Positions 26,310 to 33,996 of a stretch of DNA of 64,000 nt are shown piece after piece. The stretch's first letter is position 1, and every line of letters begins with the position of its first letter. Position numbers and translations under genes: made by a program. Below the pieces are notes generated by a model. The model made no database searches. It saw only the letters and a program-made list of their open reading frames with translations, and was not told where the DNA came from. The stretch is taken from assembly GCF_018362995.1 (NCBI RefSeq), contig NZ_CP074372.1, positions 4,898,001 through 4,962,000 of the forward strand. The letters are read 5' to 3'. This DNA is from Chryseobacterium indologenes (GTDB lineage Bacteria > Bacteroidota > Bacteroidia > Flavobacteriales > Weeksellaceae).

Positions 26310-27980
26310 ATGAAGAAGATCAATGCTAAATCTCCACTGGGAATTTTCTTAATTGCAATTGTTCCTTTGGTTATTATCCTGACCTATTCAGGAATCAGAT
26401 TAGACTTAACAAAAGAAAAAAGATATACACTTTCTGATAATACCATCAAAGTACTGGAGTCTGTTAAAAAGCCTCTGACTGTTGATATATATCTGGAAGG
26501 AGATTTTCCGGCAAGTTTTAAACAGCTTCAGAGCGAGACGAAATTCATGCTGGAAGAATTCAGAAAAATAAATCCGAAGATCGATTTTAAATTCATCGAT
26601 CCGATTAAAACAAAAATGTCTCAGGACACGCTGATGGCCTTGGGAATGCAGCCGTCTATTCTTCCGGATGTAAAAGATGGAAAGATTTCACAGATCACCC
26701 TTTTCCCATATGCTGTAATCAAACATGGGAATGACGGTGTTTCTATACCGTTGGTAGTACAACAGGCCGGAATTGATGCTGACCAGCAGTTAACAAGATC
26801 CATTGAAGGGCTGGAGTATAATCTTATTTCCAACATTAAAAATATTGCAGCTGCAAAAAGAAAGAAAATCGGGATTCTGGTCAATCATGATGAATTGAAC
26901 CCTGATGAATTCCAGGGATTTGTACAGCTGGCTATGGAAAACTATGATGCTGGACCTATTATTCCTAAAAACCAGACTGAACTTTCATTAGAAGATGTTC
27001 CTTTATTAAAGCAAATGAGTGCTTTGGTGATTGCAAAACCAAGAAAAGCTTTCACAGATAATGAAAAAGTAATCCTTGACCAGTACATCATGAATGGAGG
27101 GAAAACCCTTTGGATGATTGATGCGGTAAATGCTGAGATGGATACCTTAACAAGATCTAAAAAAGTAATGCCTTTCCCGGTAGATATCAATATGACAGAC
27201 TTCTTTTTCAATTATGGGTTAAGAATTAATCCCGCTTTGGTAAAAGACGTTAAAAAGTTTGCACTATTAAGACTGGTTACAGGAGAAGTAAGCGGAAATC
27301 CACAATACACAAGCCTGCCTTGGCCGTATTATCCGCTTGGAATTGCTGAAAATAATAATCCGGTCACAAAGAATATTAACCCGGTAAAATTTGAATTCCC
27401 TACTTCTATCGATACTTTAGGGGGAAGAAAGAATATCAAAACAAAAGTTCTTTTCGAATCCAGTGAAAGAACATTACTGAAACAGGTTCCGAACTATGTG
27501 GACCTGAAAGAAATTGCAAGTGTAGACAGTCTTGGACAAATGGAAAAACCAAGCACACCGAAGATTTTCGCTGTAGCATTGGAAGGAAAGTTTAATTCTG
27601 CCTATGCATCCAGAATTGAAAGAAAATCTTACCCTGGATTCAAACCATCCAGCCCGGAAAACAAAATGATCGTTATTGCAGACGGTGATGTAGGAAGAAA
27701 TAAGGTGATCAAAGGAAAACCGCTTCCATTAGGTGTAGACCTGCTGACCAACGAGCAATTTGGAAACGAACAGTTCCTGAGAAATGCTTTAGACTATCTA
27801 TTAGACGACAGCAACCTGATGGAACTGAGAAACAGAAATATTGAAGAAAGACTTCTGGACAGACAAAGAATCACTGAAGAGAAGTCCACATGGCAGTGGC
27901 TGAACTTACTGCTTCCATTGGCCATTATCGGCCTTATCGGAGGATTGTTCTTCTGGCTGAGAAAAAAGAAATTTGGATAA
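26310..27980 (+). CDS. gldG: Gliding motility ABC transporter auxiliary protein GldG
   Basis: A 556-residue protein anchored at both ends: an N-terminal membrane segment (GIFLIAIVPLVIILTYSGI) and a C-terminal one (WLNLLLPLAIIGLIGGLFFWL), with a large periplasmic part carrying the ABC_transp_aux domain (KRYTLSDNTIKVLESVKKPLTVDIYLEG in parts). Located directly after gldF in one operon, ending at a clear terminator. Function is with GldF as described for gliding flavobacteria; the transported molecule is unknown. Confidence 0.93.
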   Translation: MKKINAKSPLGIFLIAIVPLVIILTYSGIRLDLTKEKRYTLSDNTIKVLESVKKPLTVDIYLEGDFPASFKQLQSETKFMLEEFRKINPKIDFKFIDPIKTKMSQDTLMALGMQPSILPDVKDGKISQITLFPYAVIKHGNDGVSIPLVVQQAGIDADQQLTRSIEGLEYNLISNIKNIAAAKRKKIGILVNHDELNPDEFQGFVQLAMENYDAGPIIPKNQTELSLEDVPLLKQMSALVIAKPRKAFTDNEKVILDQYIMNGGKTLWMIDAVNAEMDTLTRSKKVMPFPVDINMTDFFFNYGLRINPALVKDVKKFALLRLVTGEVSGNPQYTSLPWPYYPLGIAENNNPVTKNINPVKFEFPTSIDTLGGRKNIKTKVLFESSERTLLKQVPNYVDLKEIASVDSLGQMEKPSTPKIFAVALEGKFNSAYASRIERKSYPGFKPSSPENKMIVIADGDVGRNKVIKGKPLPLGVDLLTNEQFGNEQFLRNALDYLLDDSNLMELRNRNIEERLLDRQRITEEKSTWQWLNLLLPLAIIGLIGGLFFWLRKKKFG

Positions 27981-27985
27981 AATAT

Positions 27986-28018
27986 AAAAGTCCGGAAGAT
28001 ACTTTCTTCCGGACTTTT
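27986..28018 (+). terminator. Terminator after gldFG
   Basis: AAAAGTCCGGAAGA and TCTTCCGGACTTTTT form a 13-bp or longer stem around a short loop, ending in a T-run. Confidence 0.88.
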
Positions 28019-28189
28019 TATTGTAATATGGCCCAATCTTGCTTTAAAATCAATTTAATTATGACTCCTGAAGGAAACAACCTGCTGGAAGGGTGACCAC
28101 AGAAGCCTTGCTTATAGCTTTAGTTATAAAAAAGTTGAGTTCACATCGATATTCAATAATATTTGAGATTAGTACTAATACACTATAGA

Positions 28190-28828
28190 TTATTGCTGAA
28201 AGGCTCCTTTTGGAAGTAAAGCGGCAGTTCTGTAATAACTGATATCGGTAGGGATCTGAGCCTGAAGATCCTGGAAGGTGTCATAATCATAATGAACCCA
28301 GTTTTCTTCATGGTCGGGATCAGGAGTTTTGTCTACAGCCAGTTCAAGCTTTCCGTCTTCCTGGTAGCTGCATTCTATGGCGGCATATTTTTCACCACTT
28401 TTATCCTGGGTATACCAGCATTTTATGGTTCTTTCGAGCTGTGGTTCATGGGTTTCGTTATCAATGACCTGAGAGCAGATAAAGTTTTCCAGGTCGTCCG
28501 TTTTGAAAACGGTTTTAGAAATTAAAGGCAGATCATCTACGGATAGGGAATACAGTTTATTGGTAGAAATAATAAAACCGTCGGCAGTTTCTTTTTTCTC
28601 AATATCAAAAAAATCAGATTTCTCCTTAAGATATTCTACTACATTCGCCTCGTCCTCTTCGTCACTTAAAAAATAATTGATGTTGTAAACACTGTCTTCG
28701 TTGATGAATTCAATTTCTTTTAGAAAATCAGAACCTTCCTCATAATAATACAGATGATATTCGCTTAGCTTCACAGCTTTACTTTTAGAGATAATTTCTC
28801 CAAAAATGTTTTTGTACACTTTTCTCAT
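28190..28828 (-). CDS. Conserved hypothetical protein, acidic
   Basis: A 212-residue cytoplasmic protein without signal peptide or membrane segment. It is acidic, with two beta-rich parts: VYNINYFLSDEEDEANVVEYLK in the first and KCWYTQDKSGEKYAAIECSYQEDGKLELAVD in the second (partial quotes). I do not recognise the family. A second unknown-function gene on the same strand, the DUF4268 protein, lies 111 nt upstream. The region between gldG and this gene (28019-28189) holds nothing I can identify. Confidence 0.7.
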   Translation of the reverse strand: MRKVYKNIFGEIISKSKAVKLSEYHLYYYEEGSDFLKEIEFINEDSVYNINYFLSDEEDEANVVEYLKEKSDFFDIEKKETADGFIISTNKLYSLSVDDLPLISKTVFKTDDLENFICSQVIDNETHEPQLERTIKCWYTQDKSGEKYAAIECSYQEDGKLELAVDKTPDPDHEENWVHYDYDTFQDLQAQIPTDISYYRTAALLPKGAFQQ

Positions 28829-28939
28829 TTTTAATCACGTTATTTAGTTTCATCTATTAGTTTAAGTGGTATCACAAAGATAAGTTTTCTTTTTTTATCT
28901 AAGTCTGAAGTGTAAAATAGTATTTATTTCGTAAGTATT

Positions 28940-29368
28940 TTATATATCCTTTATAAAATCCTCATATTCATAGTAAAACCTTTCGAAACCGTCCATTTTG
29001 TCCACAAAAAATTCAAAAATTTCTTGCCAGGTATTTTTGTTGAAAATGGAAACTCCATGTTTTTCTATCCATATCCTGCTGATAATCTTTCCGTTCTCAA
29101 GGGTAAAGTGTTCTTCTTTATGAAAATCTCCGGTATAATCTTTTAAGATATCTTCCAATGACCAGATCTTTTCGTAATAGGCGTTTCGGAAAATTTCGTC
29201 CTTCATTTCGATATCCAGAGAAACTTCTGCTTTTTTATTGTCGGCAGAAAATTTAAATGCCATATCCTTGATTTTGGTATCATAAAGGATCCATTTTCTG
29301 GGAAATGATCTTCCGAAAGCGGTCCAAAATTCCTTTTTTAACTGCTGTGCCTCTTGTTTACTGAACAT
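28940..29368 (-). CDS. DUF4268 domain-containing protein
   Basis: A 142-residue protein matching DUF4268 as I know it: MFSKQEAQQLKKEFWTAFGR at the N-terminus, KAEVSLDIEMKDEIFRNAYYEKIWSLE in the middle and WQEIFEFFVDKMDGFERFYYEYEDFI at the C-terminus (parts). Function is unknown; related domains also occur at the C-terminus of restriction-like proteins, but here the domain is stand-alone and conserved in flavobacteria. Cytoplasmic. Divergent from the Rrf2 regulator. Confidence 0.82.
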   Translation of the reverse strand: MFSKQEAQQLKKEFWTAFGRSFPRKWILYDTKIKDMAFKFSADNKKAEVSLDIEMKDEIFRNAYYEKIWSLEDILKDYTGDFHKEEHFTLENGKIISRIWIEKHGVSIFNKNTWQEIFEFFVDKMDGFERFYYEYEDFIKDI

Positions 29369-29541
29369 ACGGCAAACATAATGATTTAATAGGAGAAAGG
29401 CAAAAATATGGTACTAAAACCGTGAAATTACGGATAAGCCGGATGAGCAAAAATACCTAAAGGCAAAGCTGTAATTGAAGATTTATCTTTCTGCTTGCAG
29501 CTCTTTTTCAAATGTTAAACAATTTTCTTATTTTTGCTGTA

Positions 29542-29949
29542 ATGCTTTCAAAAAAATCTCAATATGCGTTCAAGGCGCTTTCATATCTTGTAGAAAAAAG
29601 AAATGAAGGCCCGATTCTTATTTCCGAAATTGCGGAACACAAAAAGATTCCTTTAAAGTTTTTGGAAAATATTCTGCTTGAACTAAAAAAAGCGGAAATT
29701 CTTGACAGTAAAAAAGGAAAGGGTGGAGGATATTTTCTGAAGGAAAAACCTGAAAATGTGAAACTGGCGAAAATCATTCGTCTGGTAAACGGTCCTATTG
29801 CCATGCTTCCTTGCGTAAGTCTGAATTTTTACGAAAAATGTGATGACTGCAATGAAGATCACTGTGGACTTCATGATGTACTGATAGAGGTGCGGGATGC
29901 TTCGCTGAATATTCTGGAGAAAAAAACTTTAATGGATCTGGTCGACTGA
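29542..29949 (+). CDS. Rrf2 family transcriptional regulator
   Basis: A 135-residue Rrf2-type winged-helix protein: MLSKKSQYAFKALSYLV, then ISEIAEHKKIPLKFLENILLEL and the wing KKGKGGGYFL. The C-terminal half has a Cys cluster (CVSLNFYEKCDDCNEDHCGLH), which could bind an Fe-S cluster as in IscR/NsrR-like members. The start at 29542 fits homologues and lies 5 nt after a -7-like TATTTTTG (29529-29536), so the mRNA would be nearly leaderless. It is upstream of a TauE/SafE gene; in flavobacteria this regulator type often accompanies sulfate-assimilation genes, which are absent here. Confidence 0.88.
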   Translation: MLSKKSQYAFKALSYLVEKRNEGPILISEIAEHKKIPLKFLENILLELKKAEILDSKKGKGGGYFLKEKPENVKLAKIIRLVNGPIAMLPCVSLNFYEKCDDCNEDHCGLHDVLIEVRDASLNILEKKTLMDLVD

Positions 29950-29976
29950 CCTGATCCTTTTTTTTGAATTAATAGT

Positions 29977-30015
29977 CTACTTTTTTTGTAGGATAAATAT
30001 TTTATCAGATATTTG
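29977..30015 (+). promoter_or_regulatory. Promoter with CTAC-N7-GTAG operator before the TauE unit
   Basis: TTTG (29985-29988) and GATATTTG (30008-30015, one mismatch to TAnnTTTG) are 19 nt apart. The inverted repeat CTAC-T7-GTAG (29977-29991) overlaps the -33 box. It lies between the Rrf2 gene and the next unit and is a natural binding site for that regulator. Confidence 0.55.
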
Positions 30016-30037
30016 CAGTACTTCAAATGAATAAACT

Positions 30038-30229
30038 ATGATTTCAAAAGAAGAGGCAAACCGATTACAAAAGCTTACACTCTCCATGACTGCAGTGCAT
30101 TCTGCTGCAGTATACAGTATATCTGCAAATATTACCTTATACAGAAGTGCTGAAAACATACGATCGTTAAATGTCTTTATTTTCGATGTGACGGATAATC
30201 AAAAACTACAGACTAAAACGATTTTTTAA
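30038..30229 (+). CDS. Small open reading frame of uncertain status
   Basis: A 63-codon frame with an ATG 22 nt after a good promoter box and a stop one base before the TauE start, so by position it would be the first gene of the unit. The sequence has no signal, membrane segment or known motif; it starts MISKEEANRLQKLTLSM. It may be a real leader gene, or the scar of a larger gene lost from a cys-type operon. I cannot decide. Confidence 0.35.
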   Translation: MISKEEANRLQKLTLSMTAVHSAAVYSISANITLYRSAENIRSLNVFIFDVTDNQKLQTKTIF

Positions 30230-30230
30230 T

Positions 30231-31118
30231 ATGGTGATTTCAAGAAAAATTCAGGTAAGGCTTAATGTCCTTTTTGTGACGGCTGTCATTATATCTATTG
30301 TTGTTTTTTCAATGTATGAACTGGGATATCTGGAAGAGCTGCAGACCATTCTGGCAAAAAATAATTATATTTTTTACTGGATGCTTCTGGTAGGGGTCTT
30401 TGCAGAAATTGTGGCGGGATCAATGGGGATGGGATATGGAGTGATCTGTACCACCACACTTATGCTTCTGAATATTCCACCACATATTGTGAGTGCAAGT
30501 ATCCATTCAGCAGAAAGTTTTACAACGGCAGCGGGAAGTCTCAGTCATATCAGATTGAAAAATGTCAGTAAGAGTTTAGTGAAAAAACTTGCAGTACCGG
30601 CAGTTATCGGGGCTGTTATTGGTGCGGTAAGTCTTACTTATCTTGGAGAATACTATGCAAAAATCACCAAAACACTGATCGCTTTTTATACTTTATATCT
30701 CGGGATTCAGATTTTATCAAATGCTTTCAAAGAAAAACAAAGTAAAGCATTGAAAAGGAAAACCAATCTTACCAGACTGGGAGTGATAGGTGGTTTTATA
30801 GACTCTTTTGCCGGTGGAGGATGGGGACCTCTGGTAACCGGAACTCTGATTAAAAATGCATTTACTCCAAGATTTGCCGTAGGAAGTTCTACCGTAGCCA
30901 AATTTATCCTTACCCTAACGGCCGCCGTTACCTTTTTCTTTACGCTGGGAATTCAGCACTGGAATATCATTCTCGGCCTTTTAATCGGCGGAATTATTAC
31001 TGCTCCTTTTTCAGCTATGCTTACTGCAAGGCTACCTGTGAAGAAAATGTTTGTGATTATCGGAACATTGGTGATTGTGATGAGTTCTATAACTATTTAT
31101 AAATCAGTTTTTAACTAG
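30231..31118 (+). CDS. TauE/SafE family sulfite exporter
   Basis: A 295-residue inner-membrane protein with about eight hydrophobic segments. The first-half motif is GVFAEIVAGSMGMGYGVICTT and the second-half motif GGFIDSFAGGGWGPLVTGTLI (parts), both typical of the larger TauE/SafE subgroup usually found in sulfate-assimilation operons. It has an N-terminal extension of about 45 residues with one extra segment. It is distinct from the shorter TauE/SafE protein at 768 and is governed by a separate (Rrf2) control region. Confidence 0.88.
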   Translation: MVISRKIQVRLNVLFVTAVIISIVVFSMYELGYLEELQTILAKNNYIFYWMLLVGVFAEIVAGSMGMGYGVICTTTLMLLNIPPHIVSASIHSAESFTTAAGSLSHIRLKNVSKSLVKKLAVPAVIGAVIGAVSLTYLGEYYAKITKTLIAFYTLYLGIQILSNAFKEKQSKALKRKTNLTRLGVIGGFIDSFAGGGWGPLVTGTLIKNAFTPRFAVGSSTVAKFILTLTAAVTFFFTLGIQHWNIILGLLIGGIITAPFSAMLTARLPVKKMFVIIGTLVIVMSSITIYKSVFN

Positions 31119-31206
31119 AAATTATGCCTTGTATTGAAAAATAAAGGGTTTAAAAAGATATTCGGTTTTGAAAATATTTTACTTTTACATCACTAAATAT
31201 TAGAAC

Positions 31207-31497
31207 ATGAATTTACATATCATTGCACTTTTTAAGTTTAATGAAAACTATCTGATGGATGCGGTAGAGCTGTTTCAGAACCTTGTGAAAGAAACAAGAA
31301 AAGAAGAAGGCTGCCTGCAGTATGACCTTATTGAGGATAAAGATAATAAAGGAACTTTCTTCCTGATCGAACTTTGGGAAAGTGTTGAGCATCACAACAG
31401 ACATAACGGCCAGGACCACCTTTTGGATTTCCGTAAAGATGCTTCCAAAATCATGGAGAGCTCAGCAGAAGTGTACAAAGGATTTAAGATATATTAA
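31207..31497 (+). CDS. Putative quinol monooxygenase (ABM domain)
   Basis: A 96-residue ferredoxin-like ABM protein: LHIIALFKFNENYL, the conserved KETRKEEGCLQYDL, FFLIELWESVEHHNRHNGQDHL. The order EEGC..YDL and E.W.S...H..H matches the YgiN-type family that oxidises quinols or degrades heme-like or polyphenolic substrates; the function of most is unproven. It lies just before a heme-uptake island but has its own terminator, so a link to heme is speculative. Confidence 0.85.
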   Translation: MNLHIIALFKFNENYLMDAVELFQNLVKETRKEEGCLQYDLIEDKDNKGTFFLIELWESVEHHNRHNGQDHLLDFRKDASKIMESSAEVYKGFKIY

Positions 31498-31537
31498 TTT
31501 TGAGGATATAAAGAATTTCTCAATTACCTTACAGAAT

Positions 31538-31572
31538 AAAAGGCGGTCTCAAACTATTGAAACCGCCTTTTT
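31538..31572. terminator. Shared convergent terminator
   Basis: AAAAGGCGGT and ACCGCCTTTTT form a stem around a 14-nt loop, with T-runs on both strands. It serves the monooxygenase (+) and the T9SS HmuY-like gene (-). Confidence 0.8.
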
Positions 31573-31606
31573 ATTAGAAAAAATAGAAAGTATTAAAATA
31601 AAAAGT

Positions 31607-32899
31607 TTATTTCACGATAAGCTTTTTCGTCTCCGAATGGCCACCGTAAGTAATTTTTACAAGGTAATTTCCTGATGTAAGCGTAGAAAGGTTCAGATCC
31701 TGTTTGTAGAATCCTGCCTGATTAGAAAGCTCTGCAGAATATACCTTTTTACCGGTAAGATCATAAACCTCCACATTTCCTTTGTTGCTTGCTTTTTCTT
31801 TAACATCAAAAAGAACCGTTACTTTTTTATCTGCTGGTGCAGGATTAGGATAGATACCAAAAGAAGCCTTTTTCCCAACTTCAGTAATTCCTAATGTTTC
31901 AGTAATTTTTTTGTATTTGAAATACATATTGCCTGTACTTGCCCCGCCATTAGTTGTGAAGTACATTCTGTAGTAGTCATTTCCTTTTTTAACATAGTAT
32001 ACCACATCGCTTTTTACCGTTCCGATGCCTTTCCATGAGTGGCCCACAGTTGTAATAGCTGTTGAGAAACTTGCATTGGCAGGGATTGTATAAGCTGTTG
32101 TAGCCTGTGTTTCCGGCTGTGTCATTGCTACTTTGATATTAGGGCTTTGGATGGCTCCGGAAAGCGGATACATCTGCACGCCCATATAGAACGTATAATA
32201 TTTTGTAAATACGAAATCCCATGCATTTCTTGACGGTTCAAGATCAGGAACTTTTGCTCCGGTATCAAATGAAAAATAGTTAAAATATGAATCATCCGTT
32301 CCGTTAGCGATGGTTCTTGTTTCTGTAGCGCCCCAAGCAGTACCATTCCATTTTGAATATTTAAAAGTATATCCTGCAAACGCATCTTCTATCGCAAATT
32401 TGATGTATGTTCCTGAAGGATATTTTAAAACAAAAATAGCTTTCCCCTGGATATGGTGATTCATAGGATTGTAAACTCCCCATCCTGTTGAAGGGATATT
32501 GGGGTTTGAAGATGTCACAGGTCCCTGTTCAAAAGCTCCCTGGCTCCAGTCAGTGGTCTGATCCGGGTTATAAAGAGGATCTCCCCATGAAGCCTCATTG
32601 CTGATGCTGATATTATCCCAGTCTGCTAAATTAGTTGAAGCAGTGAACACTTCAATATCCTTTGCATCATTTATTCTTGATCCAAATGCATAGTTTGAAT
32701 TTCTATAAAAAGCAACATCCCAGGTATTGGCAGGCTGAGAAACCATATTACCATCTGCAAGATTTACAAATACTCTGTTTTGATATCCGCTCCCCATTGT
32801 CATATTTACCTGTGAGTATCCCAATGCATCAGTTTGTGCCAAAACAGTCTGCTGAACAGACATTGCCAATACTGAAGCCAATAATAGTTTTGTTTTCAT
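31607..32899 (-). CDS. T9SS-secreted HmuY-like protein
   Basis: A 430-residue exported protein: signal peptide to about residue 22 (QQTVLAQ), a HmuY-like domain, and a C-terminal T9SS type A sorting domain (FGIYPNPAPADKKV ... TSGNYLVKITYGG ... KLIVK). The HmuY relation is seen by eye against the lipoprotein at 36119: VFVNLADG ... NTWDVAFYRNS corresponds to VWIDLSDY ... TDWDLGFYTGD, and NAWDFVFTKYY to KSWDLAFTTF. HmuY proteins take heme from hemoproteins and pass it to a TonB receptor. A His-rich stretch NPMNHHIQG could hold heme. Its promoter has iron-box-like sites. Confidence 0.82.
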   Translation of the reverse strand: MKTKLLLASVLAMSVQQTVLAQTDALGYSQVNMTMGSGYQNRVFVNLADGNMVSQPANTWDVAFYRNSNYAFGSRINDAKDIEVFTASTNLADWDNISISNEASWGDPLYNPDQTTDWSQGAFEQGPVTSSNPNIPSTGWGVYNPMNHHIQGKAIFVLKYPSGTYIKFAIEDAFAGYTFKYSKWNGTAWGATETRTIANGTDDSYFNYFSFDTGAKVPDLEPSRNAWDFVFTKYYTFYMGVQMYPLSGAIQSPNIKVAMTQPETQATTAYTIPANASFSTAITTVGHSWKGIGTVKSDVVYYVKKGNDYYRMYFTTNGGASTGNMYFKYKKITETLGITEVGKKASFGIYPNPAPADKKVTVLFDVKEKASNKGNVEVYDLTGKKVYSAELSNQAGFYKQDLNLSTLTSGNYLVKITYGGHSETKKLIVK

Positions 32900-32920
32900 A
32901 ACTTATTTTTTAAATCCTTA

Positions 32921-32972
32921 TTTAGAATGATTCTACAAAAGTATATAATTATTTTTAATGAGTCTAAATAAA
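32921..32972 (-). promoter_or_regulatory. Iron-box-like promoter cassette 1
   Basis: A perfect palindrome TAGAAT-G-ATTCTA (32923-32935), a -7 box TACTTTTG on the minus strand (32936-32943 in plus coordinates), and a second site with TCTAAATAAA (32952-32972). A nearly identical arrangement occurs at 33915-33966. The layout of two related AT-rich palindromes around the promoter is what a Fur-family repressor of heme genes would use. Confidence 0.6.
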
Positions 32973-33036
32973 AACATGATTTTTATCGTGTTTTTACTTT
33001 AATTATACTTTTGTTTACATAAAATATGAGCACAGA

Positions 33037-33066
33037 AAAGCCGGAAGGATTGATCCCGCCGGCTTT
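33037..33066 (-). terminator. Hairpin after the T9SS gene at 33095
   Basis: AAAGCCGG and CCGGCTTT pair around a 14-nt loop. On the minus strand it ends in TTTT then CTGTG, so the T-run is short and termination may be partial. Confidence 0.6.
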
Positions 33067-33094
33067 AAAAAGGCCAATAATAGTCTAATAAACC

Positions 33095-33901
33095 TTATTT
33101 TTTGATGAATTTTGTCTGAATCGTTTTTCCTTCAGATGTTTCAATATTCATATAATAAACTCCAGTCTGAAGAGTGCTGATATCAAAATTTTGTCCGTTG
33201 GGTTTTCCTTCTGTTGCTTTTTGTCCGGCAGCAGAGTAAATGCTGATATTTTTAAGATCTTTTTTTGATTTAAATTCTAATGCCGTTTGATCAGAATTTA
33301 AGGCAAATCTGATGTTTTCTGTTACTTTATTGTTGTCATTTACTCCTAAAGAAGCTGTCGTGTTATACACTACATTATCAACCTGAATTGCAACGTGAGT
33401 TGCTGTAGGAGTAAATTTAAATACAATATATGAACCTGTAGATGCCGGAATATTTACACTGATATTCTGAACTGTACCAATAACCGATACACTGATGGGG
33501 CTTCCGACAGGAACAAATGTTGACATATCCGCAGGATTGGATGCTATCCCAATCTGGATGCTACCCGGACCGGGAGACGGAGATACTAAAGTCGTATCAA
33601 AAGTTAATGTCTTATTTCCTGTTGGAACTTCAATTTGAGGAGAAATCAGATATGAAGACCCTGCCGCATTATTTCCTGCATAGGATTGAACGAACCTGTT
33701 AGAATCACCTGTTACAATCATTCTCGGAGGTACAGGAGGAAACTCTCCGGTAATTGGTGCAACAATGGCAGACCATCCAAACTGAGGGAAAGTTGTATTC
33801 CCGGCTGTAAAATTATTGAAATTTTCATTGATGTTAGATACCTGAGCATTCGCTGTTAAGGCTGTAAACATCAGAGTTCCTAAAAGTAATTTTAATTTCA
33901 T
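33095..33901 (-). CDS. T9SS-secreted protein with a choice-of-anchor J-like domain
   Basis: A 268-residue protein with signal peptide (LMFTALTANAQ), a jelly-roll domain of about 150 residues (NENFNNFTAG, GWSAIV, SSYLISPQIEVPTGNKTLTFDTTL in parts) like the choice-of-anchor J/cleaved-adhesin folds, and a C-terminal sorting domain (IRFALNSDQTALEF ... LQTGVYYMNIETSEG ... TKFIKK). Jelly rolls of this kind bind carbohydrate or protein on the cell surface. It is divergent from the heme TonB receptor and shares its iron-box-like control region, so it is probably made under iron limitation; its exact role is unknown. Confidence 0.8.
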   Translation of the reverse strand: MKLKLLLGTLMFTALTANAQVSNINENFNNFTAGNTTFPQFGWSAIVAPITGEFPPVPPRMIVTGDSNRFVQSYAGNNAAGSSYLISPQIEVPTGNKTLTFDTTLVSPSPGPGSIQIGIASNPADMSTFVPVGSPISVSVIGTVQNISVNIPASTGSYIVFKFTPTATHVAIQVDNVVYNTTASLGVNDNNKVTENIRFALNSDQTALEFKSKKDLKNISIYSAAGQKATEGKPNGQNFDISTLQTGVYYMNIETSEGKTIQTKFIKK

Positions 33902-33914
33902 GAGATTATTTTTA

Positions 33915-33978
33915 TTTAGAATTATTCCACAAAAATATATATTTATTTTTAATGAGTCTAAATAAAGTTTTATATTTG
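33915..33978. promoter_or_regulatory. Divergent iron-box-like promoter cassette 2
   Basis: On the minus strand: -7 box TATTTTTG (33930-33937) for the T9SS gene, with site A TAGAAT-T-ATTCCA (33917-33929). On the plus strand: -7 box TATATTTG (33971-33978) for the TonB receptor, with site B containing AGTCTAAATAAA just upstream. Sites A and B share the half site TCTAAATAAA in opposite orientation. The T9SS side repeats cassette 1 closely. Confidence 0.65.
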
Positions 33979-33996
33979 TCGAAAATTTGTACCCTT

